In this document: piece by piece, positions 27,734-36,608 of the stretch
Layout of the letters: every line of letters starts with the position of its first letter
Position numbering within the stretch: position 1 is the stretch's first letter
From: Bradyrhizobium sp. SZCCHNS1050
Lineage (GTDB): Bacteria > Pseudomonadota > Alphaproteobacteria > Rhizobiales > Xanthobacteraceae
Length of the DNA: 64,000 bases
Assembly: GCF_032484785.1 (NCBI RefSeq)
Contig: NZ_JAUETR010000001.1
Coordinates: forward strand, 124,001-188,000
Reading direction: 5' to 3'
The notes under the pieces: generated by a model
Seen by the model: only the letters and a program-made list of their open reading frames with translations
Told to the model about the DNA's origin: nothing
Databases searched by the model: none
Program-made: the position numbers and the translations under genes

Positions 27734-30013
27734 GTGCGGCAGATCATTCCAGACGATTGGAAGAAGCGGATCAACAATTTCCGCCTGGATCTCGACGCCC
27801 GCTTCGATTCGGCGCTGTTCTCCTCCCTGCGCGGCACCCGCGAGCTGTATGAGCGCTATTCGGCGTTCATGGACCGCTTCTATGTCGGCGGCTGGAAGCG
27901 CTGGGTGTTCGTCGAGCCGTTCTCGGAGGCGGCCACGATCGGGCTCGGCGGCCTGGTGCTGATGCTGGCGCTCGCGATCCCCGCCTTCCGGGAAACTGCC
28001 GATGAGGACTGGCTGAAGAAGTCCGACCTCGCCGTCACCTTCCTCGACCGCTACGGCAACCCGATCGGCAGCCGCGGCATCAAGCACAATGATTCGATTC
28101 CGCTGGAGGACTTCCCGGACAATCTGATCAAGGCGACGCTCGCCACCGAGGACCGCCGCTTCTACGACCATTTCGGCATCGACATTGCCGGCACGGCGCG
28201 CGCCCTCGTCACCAACGCCCAGGCCGGCGGCGTCCGCCAGGGCGGCTCCTCGATCAGCCAGCAGCTCGCCAAGAACCTGTTCCTGTCCAACGAGCGCACC
28301 ATTGAGCGCAAGGTCAACGAGGCGTTCCTGGCGATCTGGCTGGAAACCCGGCTGACCAAGAACGAGATCCTCAAGCTCTATCTCGACCGCGCCTATATGG
28401 GCGGCGGCACCTTCGGCGTCGACGGCGCGGCACACTTCTATTTCAACAAGTCGGTGCGCGACATCAACCTCGCCGAAGCCGCGATGCTTGCCGGGCTGTT
28501 CAAGGCGCCGACCAAGTTCGCCCCCCACATCAACCTGCCCGCCGCCCGCGCCCGCGCCAACGTCGTGCTCGACAATCTGGTCGATGCCGGGTTCATGACC
28601 GAGGGCCAGGTGTTCGGTGCCCGCCGCAACCCGGCCTTCGCGGTCGACCGCCGCGACGAAAGCTCGCCGAACTACTTCCTCGACTACGCCTTCGACGAGA
28701 TGCGCAAGCTGGTCGACACGTTCCCGAAATCCTACACCGAGCGCGTCTTCGTGGTGCGGACCTCGATCGACATGACCGTGCAGCATGCGGCCGATGAGGC
28801 GATCGAGAACCAGTTGCGCCAGTTCGGCCGCGACTATCACGCGACCCAGGCGGCAACCGTCGTCTCCGACCTCGACGGCGGCATCCGCGCCATGGTCGGC
28901 GGCCGCGACTATGGTGCCAGCCAGTTCAACCGCGCAGTCGACGCCTACCGGCAACCAGGATCGTCGTTCAAGCCTTACGTCTACACCACCGCACTGCTGA
29001 ACGGCTTCAAGCCGACCTCGATCGTGGTCGACGGCCCGGTCTGCATCGGCAACTGGTGCCCGCAGAATTATGGCCATTCCTATTCCGGCTCGGTGACGCT
29101 GACGCAGGCGATCACCCGCTCGATCAACGTTGTCCCGGTCAAACTGTCGATCGCGCTCGGCGGCAAGGAGGGTCCGAAGGCCGGCCGCGCCAAGATCATC
29201 GAGGTCGCGCGGCGCTTCGGCCTCAAGGCGCCGCTGCCCGACACCCCGTCGATGCCGATCGGCTCCGACGAGGTCACGGTGCTGGAGCACGCGGTCGCCT
29301 ATGCGACCTTCCCGAACAAGGGCAAGGCGGTGACGCCGCATTCCGTACTGGAGGTCCGCACCGGCGCCGGCGATCTGGTCTGGCGCTGGGACCGTGACGG
29401 GCCGAAGCCGAAGCAGGCGATCCCGGCCTCGGTTGCTGCCGACATGGCGGGCATGATGAGCCACGTGGTCAGCGAAGGCACCGCACGCCGCGCCGCACTC
29501 GACGGCATTCCGACCGCCGGCAAGACCGGCACCACCAACGCCTATCGGGACGCCTGGTTCGTCGGCTACACCGGCAACTTCACCTGCGCGGTCTGGTACG
29601 GCAATGACGACTATTCGCCGACCAACCGTATGACCGGCGGCTCGCTGCCGGCGCAGACGTGGCACGACATCATGGTCGCCGCGCATCAGGGCGTCGAGGT
29701 CAAGGAGCTGCCCGGCGTCGGCATGGGCGAAAAGCTGCCGCAGTCGGCGTCCGCCGCGATGGCACAGGCCGGCCAGCCGAAGACGCTGGAGATCAAGCCC
29801 GGTCCGCCGCCGATCCTGACCCGCCGCGGCGCCGAGGTGCTGGTTCAGGTCGAGAAGATGCTGGACGATGCGGCGCGCCTCGCCGAGAAGGCCGCGCCTG
29901 CCGATCCGCGCAAGCCCGGCAAGCCGGTCTCGTCGAGCGCGCTGGCCTTCCCTGAGAATTACGCCGCGGCAACGGCCGACGGCGTCACCACCCCTGCCCT
30001 GCGCAAGAACTGA
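27734..30013 (+). CDS. Class A penicillin-binding protein (PBP1, bifunctional)
   Basis: A 759-residue peptidoglycan synthase with one membrane anchor (about residues 65-84). The glycosyltransferase domain (GT51) has catalytic Glu139 in ATEDRRFYDHFGID and the GGSSISQQLAKN motif at 170-181. The transpeptidase domain has SSFK (Ser410/Lys413), SIN (463-465) and KTGTT (597-601). An 80-residue cytoplasmic N-terminus and a Pro/Lys-rich tail frame the enzyme. The start is a GTG at 27734. DUF1214 and DUF1254 genes follow on the same strand after 14 bases, so the three are likely one operon. Confidence 0.96.
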   Translation: MRQIIPDDWKKRINNFRLDLDARFDSALFSSLRGTRELYERYSAFMDRFYVGGWKRWVFVEPFSEAATIGLGGLVLMLALAIPAFRETADEDWLKKSDLAVTFLDRYGNPIGSRGIKHNDSIPLEDFPDNLIKATLATEDRRFYDHFGIDIAGTARALVTNAQAGGVRQGGSSISQQLAKNLFLSNERTIERKVNEAFLAIWLETRLTKNEILKLYLDRAYMGGGTFGVDGAAHFYFNKSVRDINLAEAAMLAGLFKAPTKFAPHINLPAARARANVVLDNLVDAGFMTEGQVFGARRNPAFAVDRRDESSPNYFLDYAFDEMRKLVDTFPKSYTERVFVVRTSIDMTVQHAADEAIENQLRQFGRDYHATQAATVVSDLDGGIRAMVGGRDYGASQFNRAVDAYRQPGSSFKPYVYTTALLNGFKPTSIVVDGPVCIGNWCPQNYGHSYSGSVTLTQAITRSINVVPVKLSIALGGKEGPKAGRAKIIEVARRFGLKAPLPDTPSMPIGSDEVTVLEHAVAYATFPNKGKAVTPHSVLEVRTGAGDLVWRWDRDGPKPKQAIPASVAADMAGMMSHVVSEGTARRAALDGIPTAGKTGTTNAYRDAWFVGYTGNFTCAVWYGNDDYSPTNRMTGGSLPAQTWHDIMVAAHQGVEVKELPGVGMGEKLPQSASAAMAQAGQPKTLEIKPGPPPILTRRGAEVLVQVEKMLDDAARLAEKAAPADPRKPGKPVSSSALAFPENYAAATADGVTTPALRKN

Positions 30014-30027
30014 CGTCAGCGATCCCC

Positions 30028-30609
30028 GTGCGGCTGCTCTTCATCACCTTGGTTACGCTCCTGATCGCCACCGGCGTCGGCATCGGCGCGACGTGGATGA
30101 CGACGACCCGCGGCACCGAGTTCGGTACGCTGACGATCGGCGCCTGGACGGCGCGTCCGAAAACCGGCACGGCCGATGTCGACCCCTATGCGCGCGCGAC
30201 CATCACCCGCAATGGCGAATTGCCGATCGGCACCGGCGACGGCGTGGCCTTCACCGCCACCACGGACGACAAGAGGAAGCCGCTCGACGGGCGCTGCGAC
30301 ATCCTGGTCAGCGGCGTCACGCCACCCGCCCGGTTCTGGACGCTCACGCTCTACGACCGCAAGGGCCACCTCGTCGCCAACACGCTGCAGCGCTACGGCT
30401 TCACCAGCCAGGAGCTGGTACGAGGTGCCGATGGCTCCTTCGAGATTCGTGTCGCCGCGCGCTCGCGCTCCGGCAACTGGCTGCCGACCGGCGGCATCGA
30501 GCGCTACGCGCTGATGCTGCGGCTCTACGACACGCCGGTCGGCGTCGCGACCCGCACGCAGCGCGACGCACCGATGCCGTCGATCACGACAGTAGGTTGC
30601 CCATCATGA
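30028..30609 (+). CDS. DUF1214 domain membrane-anchored protein
   Basis: A 193-residue protein with an N-terminal membrane helix (about 3-22) and then a periplasmic DUF1214 domain. The recognised stretch is PARFWTLTLYDRKGHLVANT, then QELVRGADGSFEIRV, NWLP and YALMLRLYDTPVG. In larger relatives this domain follows a DUF1254 domain in one polypeptide. Here it is a separate protein, and the DUF1254 partner starts inside its stop codon (ATGA overlap). The start is a GTG at 30028. Function unknown. Confidence 0.88.
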   Translation: MRLLFITLVTLLIATGVGIGATWMTTTRGTEFGTLTIGAWTARPKTGTADVDPYARATITRNGELPIGTGDGVAFTATTDDKRKPLDGRCDILVSGVTPPARFWTLTLYDRKGHLVANTLQRYGFTSQELVRGADGSFEIRVAARSRSGNWLPTGGIERYALMLRLYDTPVGVATRTQRDAPMPSITTVGCPS

Positions 30610-31190
30610 CCCGGCTGCTGTTCACGGTCGTGGTCGGCGTGCTGCTCGGCGGCGTGGTCCATCTCGTCAGCGTGCTGGCGCTGCCGCGGATCTCGACCCA
30701 GGACGCCTACTCCCGGCTGACGCCGATGACCAAGCTGAACGCCGTGACGCAGTTGCCATTGGCCGATCCCGGCAATTCACCGATGCCGTTCATGGATCCG
30801 GCGTTCGCCATGGCGATCTGCCGCTATGATCTGTCCGACGGACCGCTCAAGCTCACGGTTCCGGTGAGCCAGGCCTATACATCGGTGTCGTTCTACACGC
30901 GCAACGAGATCGCCTACTACGCCATCAACGACCGCTCCGCCGGCAAGCGCGTGATCGAGCTCAACCTGATGACCGAGGCGCAGCACGAAGACCTGCCCGA
31001 GGACGAGGAGATCACGGCCGCCGACCGGCTGATCATCGATTCGCCGACGACGACCGGGTTGATCGTGCTGAAGGCCCTGGCCGCCGAGCCCGGTCTCATG
31101 CCGCAGGCGCAGGCCTCCCTTGCAGCGGCAAGCTGCGGCGTACAGACCGAGGCACCGGCCAAGGCCGAGAAGCCGCGCGGCAAACGATAA
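30606..31190 (+). CDS. DUF1254 domain membrane-anchored protein
   Basis: A 194-residue protein with one membrane helix (about 3-25) and a periplasmic DUF1254-type domain (PRISTQDAYSRLTPMTKLNA, PMPFMDPAFAMAICRYDLSD). It ends in a Lys/Ala-rich tail. It overlaps the DUF1214 gene by four bases and is probably translationally coupled to it. Both small proteins keep a membrane anchor and probably act together. Role unknown; operon position suggests the cell envelope. Confidence 0.86.
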   Translation: MTRLLFTVVVGVLLGGVVHLVSVLALPRISTQDAYSRLTPMTKLNAVTQLPLADPGNSPMPFMDPAFAMAICRYDLSDGPLKLTVPVSQAYTSVSFYTRNEIAYYAINDRSAGKRVIELNLMTEAQHEDLPEDEEITAADRLIIDSPTTTGLIVLKALAAEPGLMPQAQASLAAASCGVQTEAPAKAEKPRGKR

Positions 31191-31309
31191 GTCAATACGA
31201 CGTCCTGGACGAATTCGACAACACTCTCTTCATCCTTGGTGGCATAGTCGTTGTCGCGCGCCGCTGCTATGATGGATCAGGACGGCGGCGCTTCGCTCAA
31301 CATCAGGTC

Positions 31310-31813
31310 ATGCCTCTCGAAATCGAACGGAAGTTTCTCGTCAAGTCCGATGCTTGGCGGGATCAGGCGACGCACAGTGAACGCCTTCGCGACGGCCTCG
31401 TCGCACGTCAGGACGGCCTCAAGGTCCGCGTTCGCTGCTATGGCAACCGGACGACGCTGTGCGTGAAGAGCGGCCGCCGCGGCCTGACCCGAGATGAATT
31501 CGAGTACGATATTCCCGCGGACCACGCCGCGATGCTGTTCGCGCATTGCGACGGACGCATCCTCCAGAAGACGCGTCACTATGTGCCGGCCGAAAGCGGC
31601 GTCTGGGAAGTCGACGTCTACCACGACGCGCTCGAAGGCGTCGTCATCGCCGAGATCGAGCTGCCGACCGAAACGACCATCGTGACCCTTCCCGACTGGG
31701 TCGGCGACGAGGTCACCGGCGACCCGCGCTACAGCAAGGCCAACATGCTGACGGAGCGCTCGCGGGCGGCGAAAGTCCGGGAGCTGCGGCGCGCGCGCCT
31801 TGCAGGGCTGTGA
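31310..31813 (+). CDS. CYTH domain protein (class IV cyclase / inorganic triphosphatase fold)
   Basis: A 167-residue single-domain CYTH protein. The signature ExExK is Glu4-Glu6-Lys8 in EIERKFLV. Basic residues on the tunnel strands follow (LKVRVRCYG, TLCVKSGRRGLTRDEFEYD), then WEVDVYHDALEGVVIAEIEL and the terminal SKANMLT. These proteins hydrolyse triphosphates, often inorganic triphosphate, in a metal-dependent tunnel. No CHAD domain is attached, so it is the short bacterial form. Exact substrate is not determinable. Confidence 0.92.
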   Translation: MPLEIERKFLVKSDAWRDQATHSERLRDGLVARQDGLKVRVRCYGNRTTLCVKSGRRGLTRDEFEYDIPADHAAMLFAHCDGRILQKTRHYVPAESGVWEVDVYHDALEGVVIAEIELPTETTIVTLPDWVGDEVTGDPRYSKANMLTERSRAAKVRELRRARLAGL

Positions 31814-31921
31814 TGCACGCACGGGCCGTTGCGGCTTGACCCCTGTCAAATCACCCGTCGAGGGCACACCTTAAACAGCGCGGACTTGGCGGTCTGAACG
31901 ATCGCGCATGGAGTTTGCACG

Positions 31922-33412
31922 ATGAGTTCATCGCAGGTGATGTCACAGGCGCTGCGCGCCAAGATCATGTCGGCCGACGCGGCGGCCGCGCTGGTCGAGC
32001 CCGGCAACCATGTCGGCATGAGCGGCTTCACCGGGTCGGGCTACCCGAAGGCGGTGCCGCTCGCGCTGGCGCGCCGGATCGAAGCCGCGCATGCGCGCGG
32101 CGAGCCGTTCCGCGTCGGCGTGTGGACCGGGGCGAGCACCGCGCCCGAGCTCGACGGCGCGCTCGCCCGGGCTGATGGCATCGACCTGCGCCTGCCCTAT
32201 CAGTCCGATCCAGCGACACGACAGCGCATCAACGCCGGCAGCATCGACTATATCGATCTGCATCTCAGCCATGTCGCACAGTTCGTGTGGTTCGGTTTTC
32301 TCGGCCATCTCGACGTCGCCGTGATCGAATGCGCCGGCATCCTGCCGGACGGGCGGCTGATCCCCTCGACCTCGATCGGCAACAACAAGACCTGGCTCGA
32401 TCTGGCGGACCGCGTCATCATCGAAGTCAATTCGTGGATGAACCCGGCGCTGCTCGGCATGCACGACGTCTATTACGGCACCCGCCTGCCACCGCATCGC
32501 AAGCCGATCCCGATCGTGGCGCCCGGCGACCGCATCGGCGAGACCACCTATCGCTGCAATCCGGACAAGGTCATCGCGGTCGTCGAGACCCACGCGCCCG
32601 ACCGCAACACGAGCTTCGCCGCCCCCGACGACGTCTCCGGCGCGATCGCCGGGCACATCCTGGAGTTCTTCGCGCACGAGGTGAAGCAGGGCCGCCTGCC
32701 GCGCAATCTGCTGCCGCTGCAATCGGGCGTCGGCAACGTCGCGAACGCCGTGATGGCCGGGCTCGACGACGGGCCGTTCCCGCATCTCACCGCCTACACC
32801 GAGGTGCTGCAGGACGGCATGCTGAACCTGATCCGCTCGGGGCGGATGGATCTCGCCTCCGCGACGGCATTGTCGCTGAGCTCGGAAGCGGCGATCGAAT
32901 TCAACCGCGAGATCGAGTTCCTGCGCGACCGCATCGTGCTGCGGCCGCAGGAGATCTCCAACCACCCCGAGGTGATCCGCCGGCTCGGCGTCATTGCCAT
33001 GAACGGCATGATCGAGGCCGACATCTACGGCAACGTCAACTCGACCCACGTGCGCGGCAGCAGCATCATGAACGGCATCGGCGGCTCCGGGGACTTCGCT
33101 CGCAACGCCTATCTGTCGATCTTCATGACGCCCTCGACGGCGAAGAATGGGACGATCTCCTGCATCGTGCCGATGGTCACCCATGTCGACCACACCGAGC
33201 ACGACGTGCAGGTTCTGGTGACCGAGCGCGGCCTCGCCGATCTGCGCGGCCTGTCGCCCAAACAGCGCGCCCGCACCATCATCGATCAGGCGGCGCATCC
33301 AAAATTCCGGCCGGCGCTGGCGGATTATTTCGAACGCGCCTGCCGCGATTCGACCGGCAAGCACACGCCGCATCTGCTCGAGGAGGCGTTCCGCCTGCTC
33401 AGGCCGGAATGA
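31922..33412 (+). CDS. Succinyl-CoA:acetate CoA-transferase (acetyl-CoA hydrolase family)
   Basis: A 496-residue class I CoA-transferase of the AarC/Cat1 type. The expected catalytic glutamate is Glu294 in AYTEVLQDGM, the same residue number I recall for acetic-acid-bacterial AarC. Supporting motifs are GNHVGMSGFTGSGYPK near the start, PLQSGVGNVANAV and GGSGDFARNAYLSIF late. It transfers CoA between succinyl-CoA and acetate and can help detoxify acetate or bypass succinyl-CoA synthetase. The start is the ATG at 31922, with GGAG upstream. Its 3' end overlaps the convergent MBL gene by 14 bases. Confidence 0.93.
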   Translation: MSSSQVMSQALRAKIMSADAAAALVEPGNHVGMSGFTGSGYPKAVPLALARRIEAAHARGEPFRVGVWTGASTAPELDGALARADGIDLRLPYQSDPATRQRINAGSIDYIDLHLSHVAQFVWFGFLGHLDVAVIECAGILPDGRLIPSTSIGNNKTWLDLADRVIIEVNSWMNPALLGMHDVYYGTRLPPHRKPIPIVAPGDRIGETTYRCNPDKVIAVVETHAPDRNTSFAAPDDVSGAIAGHILEFFAHEVKQGRLPRNLLPLQSGVGNVANAVMAGLDDGPFPHLTAYTEVLQDGMLNLIRSGRMDLASATALSLSSEAAIEFNREIEFLRDRIVLRPQEISNHPEVIRRLGVIAMNGMIEADIYGNVNSTHVRGSSIMNGIGGSGDFARNAYLSIFMTPSTAKNGTISCIVPMVTHVDHTEHDVQVLVTERGLADLRGLSPKQRARTIIDQAAHPKFRPALADYFERACRDSTGKHTPHLLEEAFRLLRPE

Positions 33413-34247
33413 GCGCTGCGGCCCGATCACCGCAGCGGCACGCCTCGTAGGCGACGGGATCGTGGCTGTTCACGATCGTGACCCGGTCGCCATGGTCGCA
33501 TTTCAAGCGCCGCAGCCGCTCCTGGTTGGCGACACGCATCGTGCGATCCTGATCGCCCTTGCGCTGGAACAGCCCGAGCAGCAGCGGCATGCGTGGGCGG
33601 GCGTCCAGCTGGCCGTGGAAGAAATAGGCATCGCCGGCGTGCAGCAGCCATTTGTCGCCGCGTCGCACGGCGACGCCGCAATGGCCGCGGGTATGGCCCG
33701 GCAGCGGAACGATCAGGATGTCGCCGCTGCGATCCACGGCAGCGCGGACACCGCGAAAGCCGAACCAGTCCTCGCCGTCGTCGCCGTAGAACTGCCAGTC
33801 GGGACGATGCCGCCATTGGCCGGCGACATAGCGACCGCGGGGCGGCGCCGGAGACCCCTCGACGGCCATCGCATGCTCCCCGCGATGAACGTGCACCTTG
33901 GCCTTCGGGAAATCGCCGATGCCGCCGGCGTGGTCCCGGTCGAGATGCGTGAGCAGGATGTGCCTGACGTCGTCGGGCGAGAAGCCCAATGCCTTTACCT
34001 GCTGCAGCGCCGTCTCCGACGCATCGAGAAGCGGCGCAGCCTGCCTCACCCAGCGTGCCCCCAATCGTGCGGGCGCGGCGATGTCACCGGTGCCGATGCC
34101 GGTGTCGACCAGGACCAGGCCGTCATCGCTTTCGATCAGCAGGCAGTGGCAGACGAGGCGGGCGCGCGCGAACAGGCCGCCGCTGCCGCTCACCAGCCGA
34201 CCGCCGCGTGGACACATCGTGCCGGTGTTGAGGTGGTGGACGCGCAT
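33399..34247 (-). CDS. MBL-fold hydrolase, lactonase-like
   Basis: A 282-residue metallo-hydrolase. The metal motif is THLDRDHAGG: His101, Asp105 and His106, with Asp103 in place of the histidine of the usual HxHxDH motif. Other ligands are in PLPGHTRGHCGVAV, LLHAGDAYFF and a late NSHDP. The sequence opening VHHLNTGTMCPRGG is typical of the AHL-lactonase-like branch. Quorum-signal hydrolysis is possible but unproven. The LysR gene that starts 97 bases away on the other strand is the obvious candidate regulator. Confidence 0.87.
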   Translation of the reverse strand: MRVHHLNTGTMCPRGGRLVSGSGGLFARARLVCHCLLIESDDGLVLVDTGIGTGDIAAPARLGARWVRQAAPLLDASETALQQVKALGFSPDDVRHILLTHLDRDHAGGIGDFPKAKVHVHRGEHAMAVEGSPAPPRGRYVAGQWRHRPDWQFYGDDGEDWFGFRGVRAAVDRSGDILIVPLPGHTRGHCGVAVRRGDKWLLHAGDAYFFHGQLDARPRMPLLLGLFQRKGDQDRTMRVANQERLRRLKCDHGDRVTIVNSHDPVAYEACRCGDRAAALIPA

Positions 34248-34310
34248 CGATCTTTTCCTTCATTGCCGATATCGGGCGCATCCTTGCGGGCCGGGCAGAG
34301 ATAAGTAAAA

Positions 34311-34325
34311 TATTGATCAGTGATA
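34311..34325. promoter_or_regulatory. Possible LysR-type operator between MBL and LysR genes
   Basis: TATTGATCAGTGATA is an imperfect dyad in the 97-base divergent gap, placed close to the LysR gene start as expected for an autoregulatory site. Single-site pattern matching only. Confidence 0.3.
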
Positions 34326-34344
34326 CGCATCATAGGCTGCTCCT

Positions 34345-35244
34345 ATGGATATCCGCGAGCTCCGCTATTTCTCCGCCGTGTTCGAGGAACGCAGCCTGAC
34401 CAGGGCAGCGGCGCGCTGCTTCGTCTCGCAGCCATCGATTTCGCTGGCGATCGCCAACCTCGAGGCCGAGCTCGGCACCGAGCTGTTCCTCCGCCACCGC
34501 AAGGGTGTCGTGCCGCTGGAGGCGGCCGAGCGCCTGCAGCCGATCGCGCGCCGGATCGTCGGCGAAGCCGATGCCGCCCGCAACCTGTTCCGGCACGTCG
34601 CGCCGAAGCAGGCGCTCAAGCTCGGGCTCATGCGCACCCTCGACGGCCGGCGCGTGACCGCGCTGCTCAAGCCGCTCACGGCGCGCGAGGATCTCAGGCT
34701 TCACATCGTCGGTCCGACCGAGCGGGCCGACGGACGCATCGTCTCAAAAAGCCTGGTCGGCGACGGCGAGCATTTCCTGCCGCTGTGGAGCGAGCGCTAT
34801 GTCGCGGCTTTGCCGCTTGCGCATCCGCTCACGCTGAAGCCGCGCCTGCGCGCGGCCGACCTCGCCGACGTCGCCATGATCGACCGCTGCCATTGCGAGC
34901 ACAGCGCGCTGGCGCGACGCAGCGGCGGGCCGCGCGAGATCGCCGCCATCGCCGAAACCGAGGATTGGGCCCTGGCGCTGGTCGCAGCCGGCGTCGGCGT
35001 CGCGATCGTTCCCGAAGGCGTCGTGCACGGCCGAAGCGACGTTGCGGTCCGCGAGATCGAGATGACGTTGAAGCGCCAGGTCGGACTCGCCTACTCCGCC
35101 GCGCGTGCTCCATCCGAGGCGCTGAAGATCTTGATCGCGACGCTGCGCGCGGCAGCGCCGCAGAAGCTCCGTGCGACAGCAGGGCGGCAAAAGGGAGCAC
35201 CGGCCAAGCCAGGCCGGCGCCGGAGCAAGGTCGCGCCGGGCTAG
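34345..35244 (+). CDS. LysR-family transcriptional regulator
   Basis: A 299-residue regulator. The helix-turn-helix covers residues 1-60 (IRELRYFSAVFEERSLTRAA, CFVSQPSISLAIANLEAELG). The effector domain covers about 90-275 (RYVAALPLAHPL, WALALVAAGVGVAIVPEG). The C-terminus is unusually basic (about 275-299, GRQKGAPAKPGRRRSK). It is transcribed away from the MBL hydrolase gene and is likely its regulator. The 3' end overlaps the convergent lipoprotein gene by four bases. Confidence 0.92.
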   Translation: MDIRELRYFSAVFEERSLTRAAARCFVSQPSISLAIANLEAELGTELFLRHRKGVVPLEAAERLQPIARRIVGEADAARNLFRHVAPKQALKLGLMRTLDGRRVTALLKPLTAREDLRLHIVGPTERADGRIVSKSLVGDGEHFLPLWSERYVAALPLAHPLTLKPRLRAADLADVAMIDRCHCEHSALARRSGGPREIAAIAETEDWALALVAAGVGVAIVPEGVVHGRSDVAVREIEMTLKRQVGLAYSAARAPSEALKILIATLRAAAPQKLRATAGRQKGAPAKPGRRRSKVAPG

Positions 35245-36002
35245 CCCCGCGTCGTCAGCGGCCGTTCGATCAGGGGCCGCGCGGCGACCGGCGGATTGGC
35301 GGTCTGAGCCGCCAGTTCGTGGATCAGGCGATCGGCCTCGGCGGCCATGCCGTCGGGCGCCTGCAGCACCAGGCGCTCCAAGGCCCAGCGGTAGGACGAG
35401 ACGCGCTGCTCCAGGCTGATCTGCACCCATTGCACGATCAGCGAGTTCTCCTGCATGCGCGCGACGGCATCGGCTTGCTCGCGCGGCGAGAGCTCGGTCA
35501 TGTATTTCATGCTGGCATCGCGCTTGCGATCGAGATCGATGACGCGGATGGCCGACGCGAAGAACGGCTCGAAGCGGGTGATGTCGTCGCGCACGTCGTC
35601 GATCAGCTGGGTGTAGCGCGAGGCGTGCGAGCGGTGCGGCTCGTCGATCAAGGCCCGCCCATAGGCTGTGCGGTCGAACACGACCTTCTGGCGCCACGGC
35701 GAGGCCGACGGCTGATAGTCGCCGAACACGCTCTTCCAGGCAGGGCGCGAATGCGGTGGCTCGATCAGCGGATAAGCGAGATCGCGCAGCTGGCGCTCAT
35801 TGTCGGTCAGTTGGAACTGCGACGGCCTGACGCCGACGCTGGCGGTGGCTTCCGCCCCGATCCATTTGTGCATGTCGTCATTGCGCATGTCGGCGCGGGT
35901 GCGGCCGAAATCGCCGCCGCTGCAGGCGCCGAGCAGTCCGCCGACGAGAACGAGTACGAACACCGGCAGCGCGCGCCGGACCGGATTCACGATGGCCGGC
36001 AT
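35241..36002 (-). CDS. Putative lipoprotein
   Basis: A 253-residue exported protein. The signal peptide ends with lipobox LLGAC, giving a lipidated Cys27. The mature part is helical and charged, with the distinctive segments LTDNERQLRDLAYPLIEP and VRDDITRFEPFFASAIRVID. I do not recognise a named family; close relatives are probably confined to Bradyrhizobium-like genera. Residue after cysteine is Ser, so outer-membrane sorting is expected. A small gene lies 19 bases upstream on the same strand. Confidence 0.82.
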   Translation of the reverse strand: MPAIVNPVRRALPVFVLVLVGGLLGACSGGDFGRTRADMRNDDMHKWIGAEATASVGVRPSQFQLTDNERQLRDLAYPLIEPPHSRPAWKSVFGDYQPSASPWRQKVVFDRTAYGRALIDEPHRSHASRYTQLIDDVRDDITRFEPFFASAIRVIDLDRKRDASMKYMTELSPREQADAVARMQENSLIVQWVQISLEQRVSSYRWALERLVLQAPDGMAAEADRLIHELAAQTANPPVAARPLIERPLTTRG

Positions 36003-36021
36003 TCCCGTTTCCCCCGACCTG

Positions 36022-36216
36022 TCAGCGGCGACGGCGACGGCGGCTTGGCGCTGTGCCCTCGCGGGGTCCGCTATCGTCGGTCGTGGTCTCGCGCTCGATC
36101 CGAACGACGGGAAGAATCAGGATCGTTCCCATGCCCTCCTGCGGCGCGCCGGTCACGGCAGGCCGCGCGCGACGCGCAACGTCCGCCGGGAATTCAATGA
36201 TGGTCGCCATGTCCAC
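36022..36216 (-). CDS. Small conserved hypothetical protein (ATIIEFP start)
   Basis: A 64-residue protein starting MDMATIIEFPADVARRARPA. A second ATG two codons later may be the true start. The middle contains TILILPVVRIERE and the end is a run of arginines. The MATIIEFP opening recurs, as I recall, in small bradyrhizobial proteins of unknown role. It precedes the lipoprotein gene closely, suggesting one transcript. Short, but supported by neighbour spacing and family resemblance. Confidence 0.6.
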   Translation of the reverse strand: MDMATIIEFPADVARRARPAVTGAPQEGMGTILILPVVRIERETTTDDSGPREGTAPSRRRRRR

Positions 36217-36417
36217 TCTCTTTCGTGCCCGAAGTTCTTACCCCCTGAAAACTCCCCGTCGCCCGAACTTCGCAGGCAAGAGGGCACGCAGAACTGACGA
36301 TCACGAATGCCGGCGCATGAAGCTGCACGTTGGCATTCGGCGCGGCGAAGATCAGGCTGGCCGCGTGACGCGGCCAAGGCGAGATCATCGAACGGATCGA
36401 TTAAGATCAGGACGTGG

Positions 36418-36432
36418 TTAAGAGGATATTAA
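36418..36432. promoter_or_regulatory. Perfect CtrA box TTAA-N7-TTAA
   Basis: TTAAGAGGATATTAA matches the full alphaproteobacterial CtrA consensus. It lies in the 392-base gap between the small ATIIEFP gene and the DUF2336 gene, 177 bases before the latter. I see no gene in this gap. Confidence 0.6.
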
Positions 36433-36542
36433 TGCGCGTGCCGCCCGACACGGATCGCGTGCACCGGCGGGAGAGAAGGCAAGCCAGCGTTGCGCCTTTG
36501 TCTCACCGGGTCATTTCGGCCCATCTTCACCGATTGTTTTCC

Positions 36543-36557
36543 TTAACGCCGTATTAA
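36543..36557. promoter_or_regulatory. Second perfect CtrA box TTAA-N7-TTAA
   Basis: TTAACGCCGTATTAA, 52 bases upstream of the DUF2336 gene start, a typical promoter-proximal position for activation. Two perfect boxes within 140 bases in a GC-rich genome are unlikely by chance. Confidence 0.7.
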
Positions 36558-36608
36558 AACAACTCCGCTCTAATCGGCGCAACGATTGCCGAAGTTGCGT
36601 ACCCCGAC

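Noticed and set aside
31943..33430. 495-residue minus-strand frame opposite the CoA-transferase gene
   Set aside because: Composition is typical of a reverse-complement shadow (Arg/Asp/His/Gly-rich), and the plus-strand gene has its catalytic residue in place.
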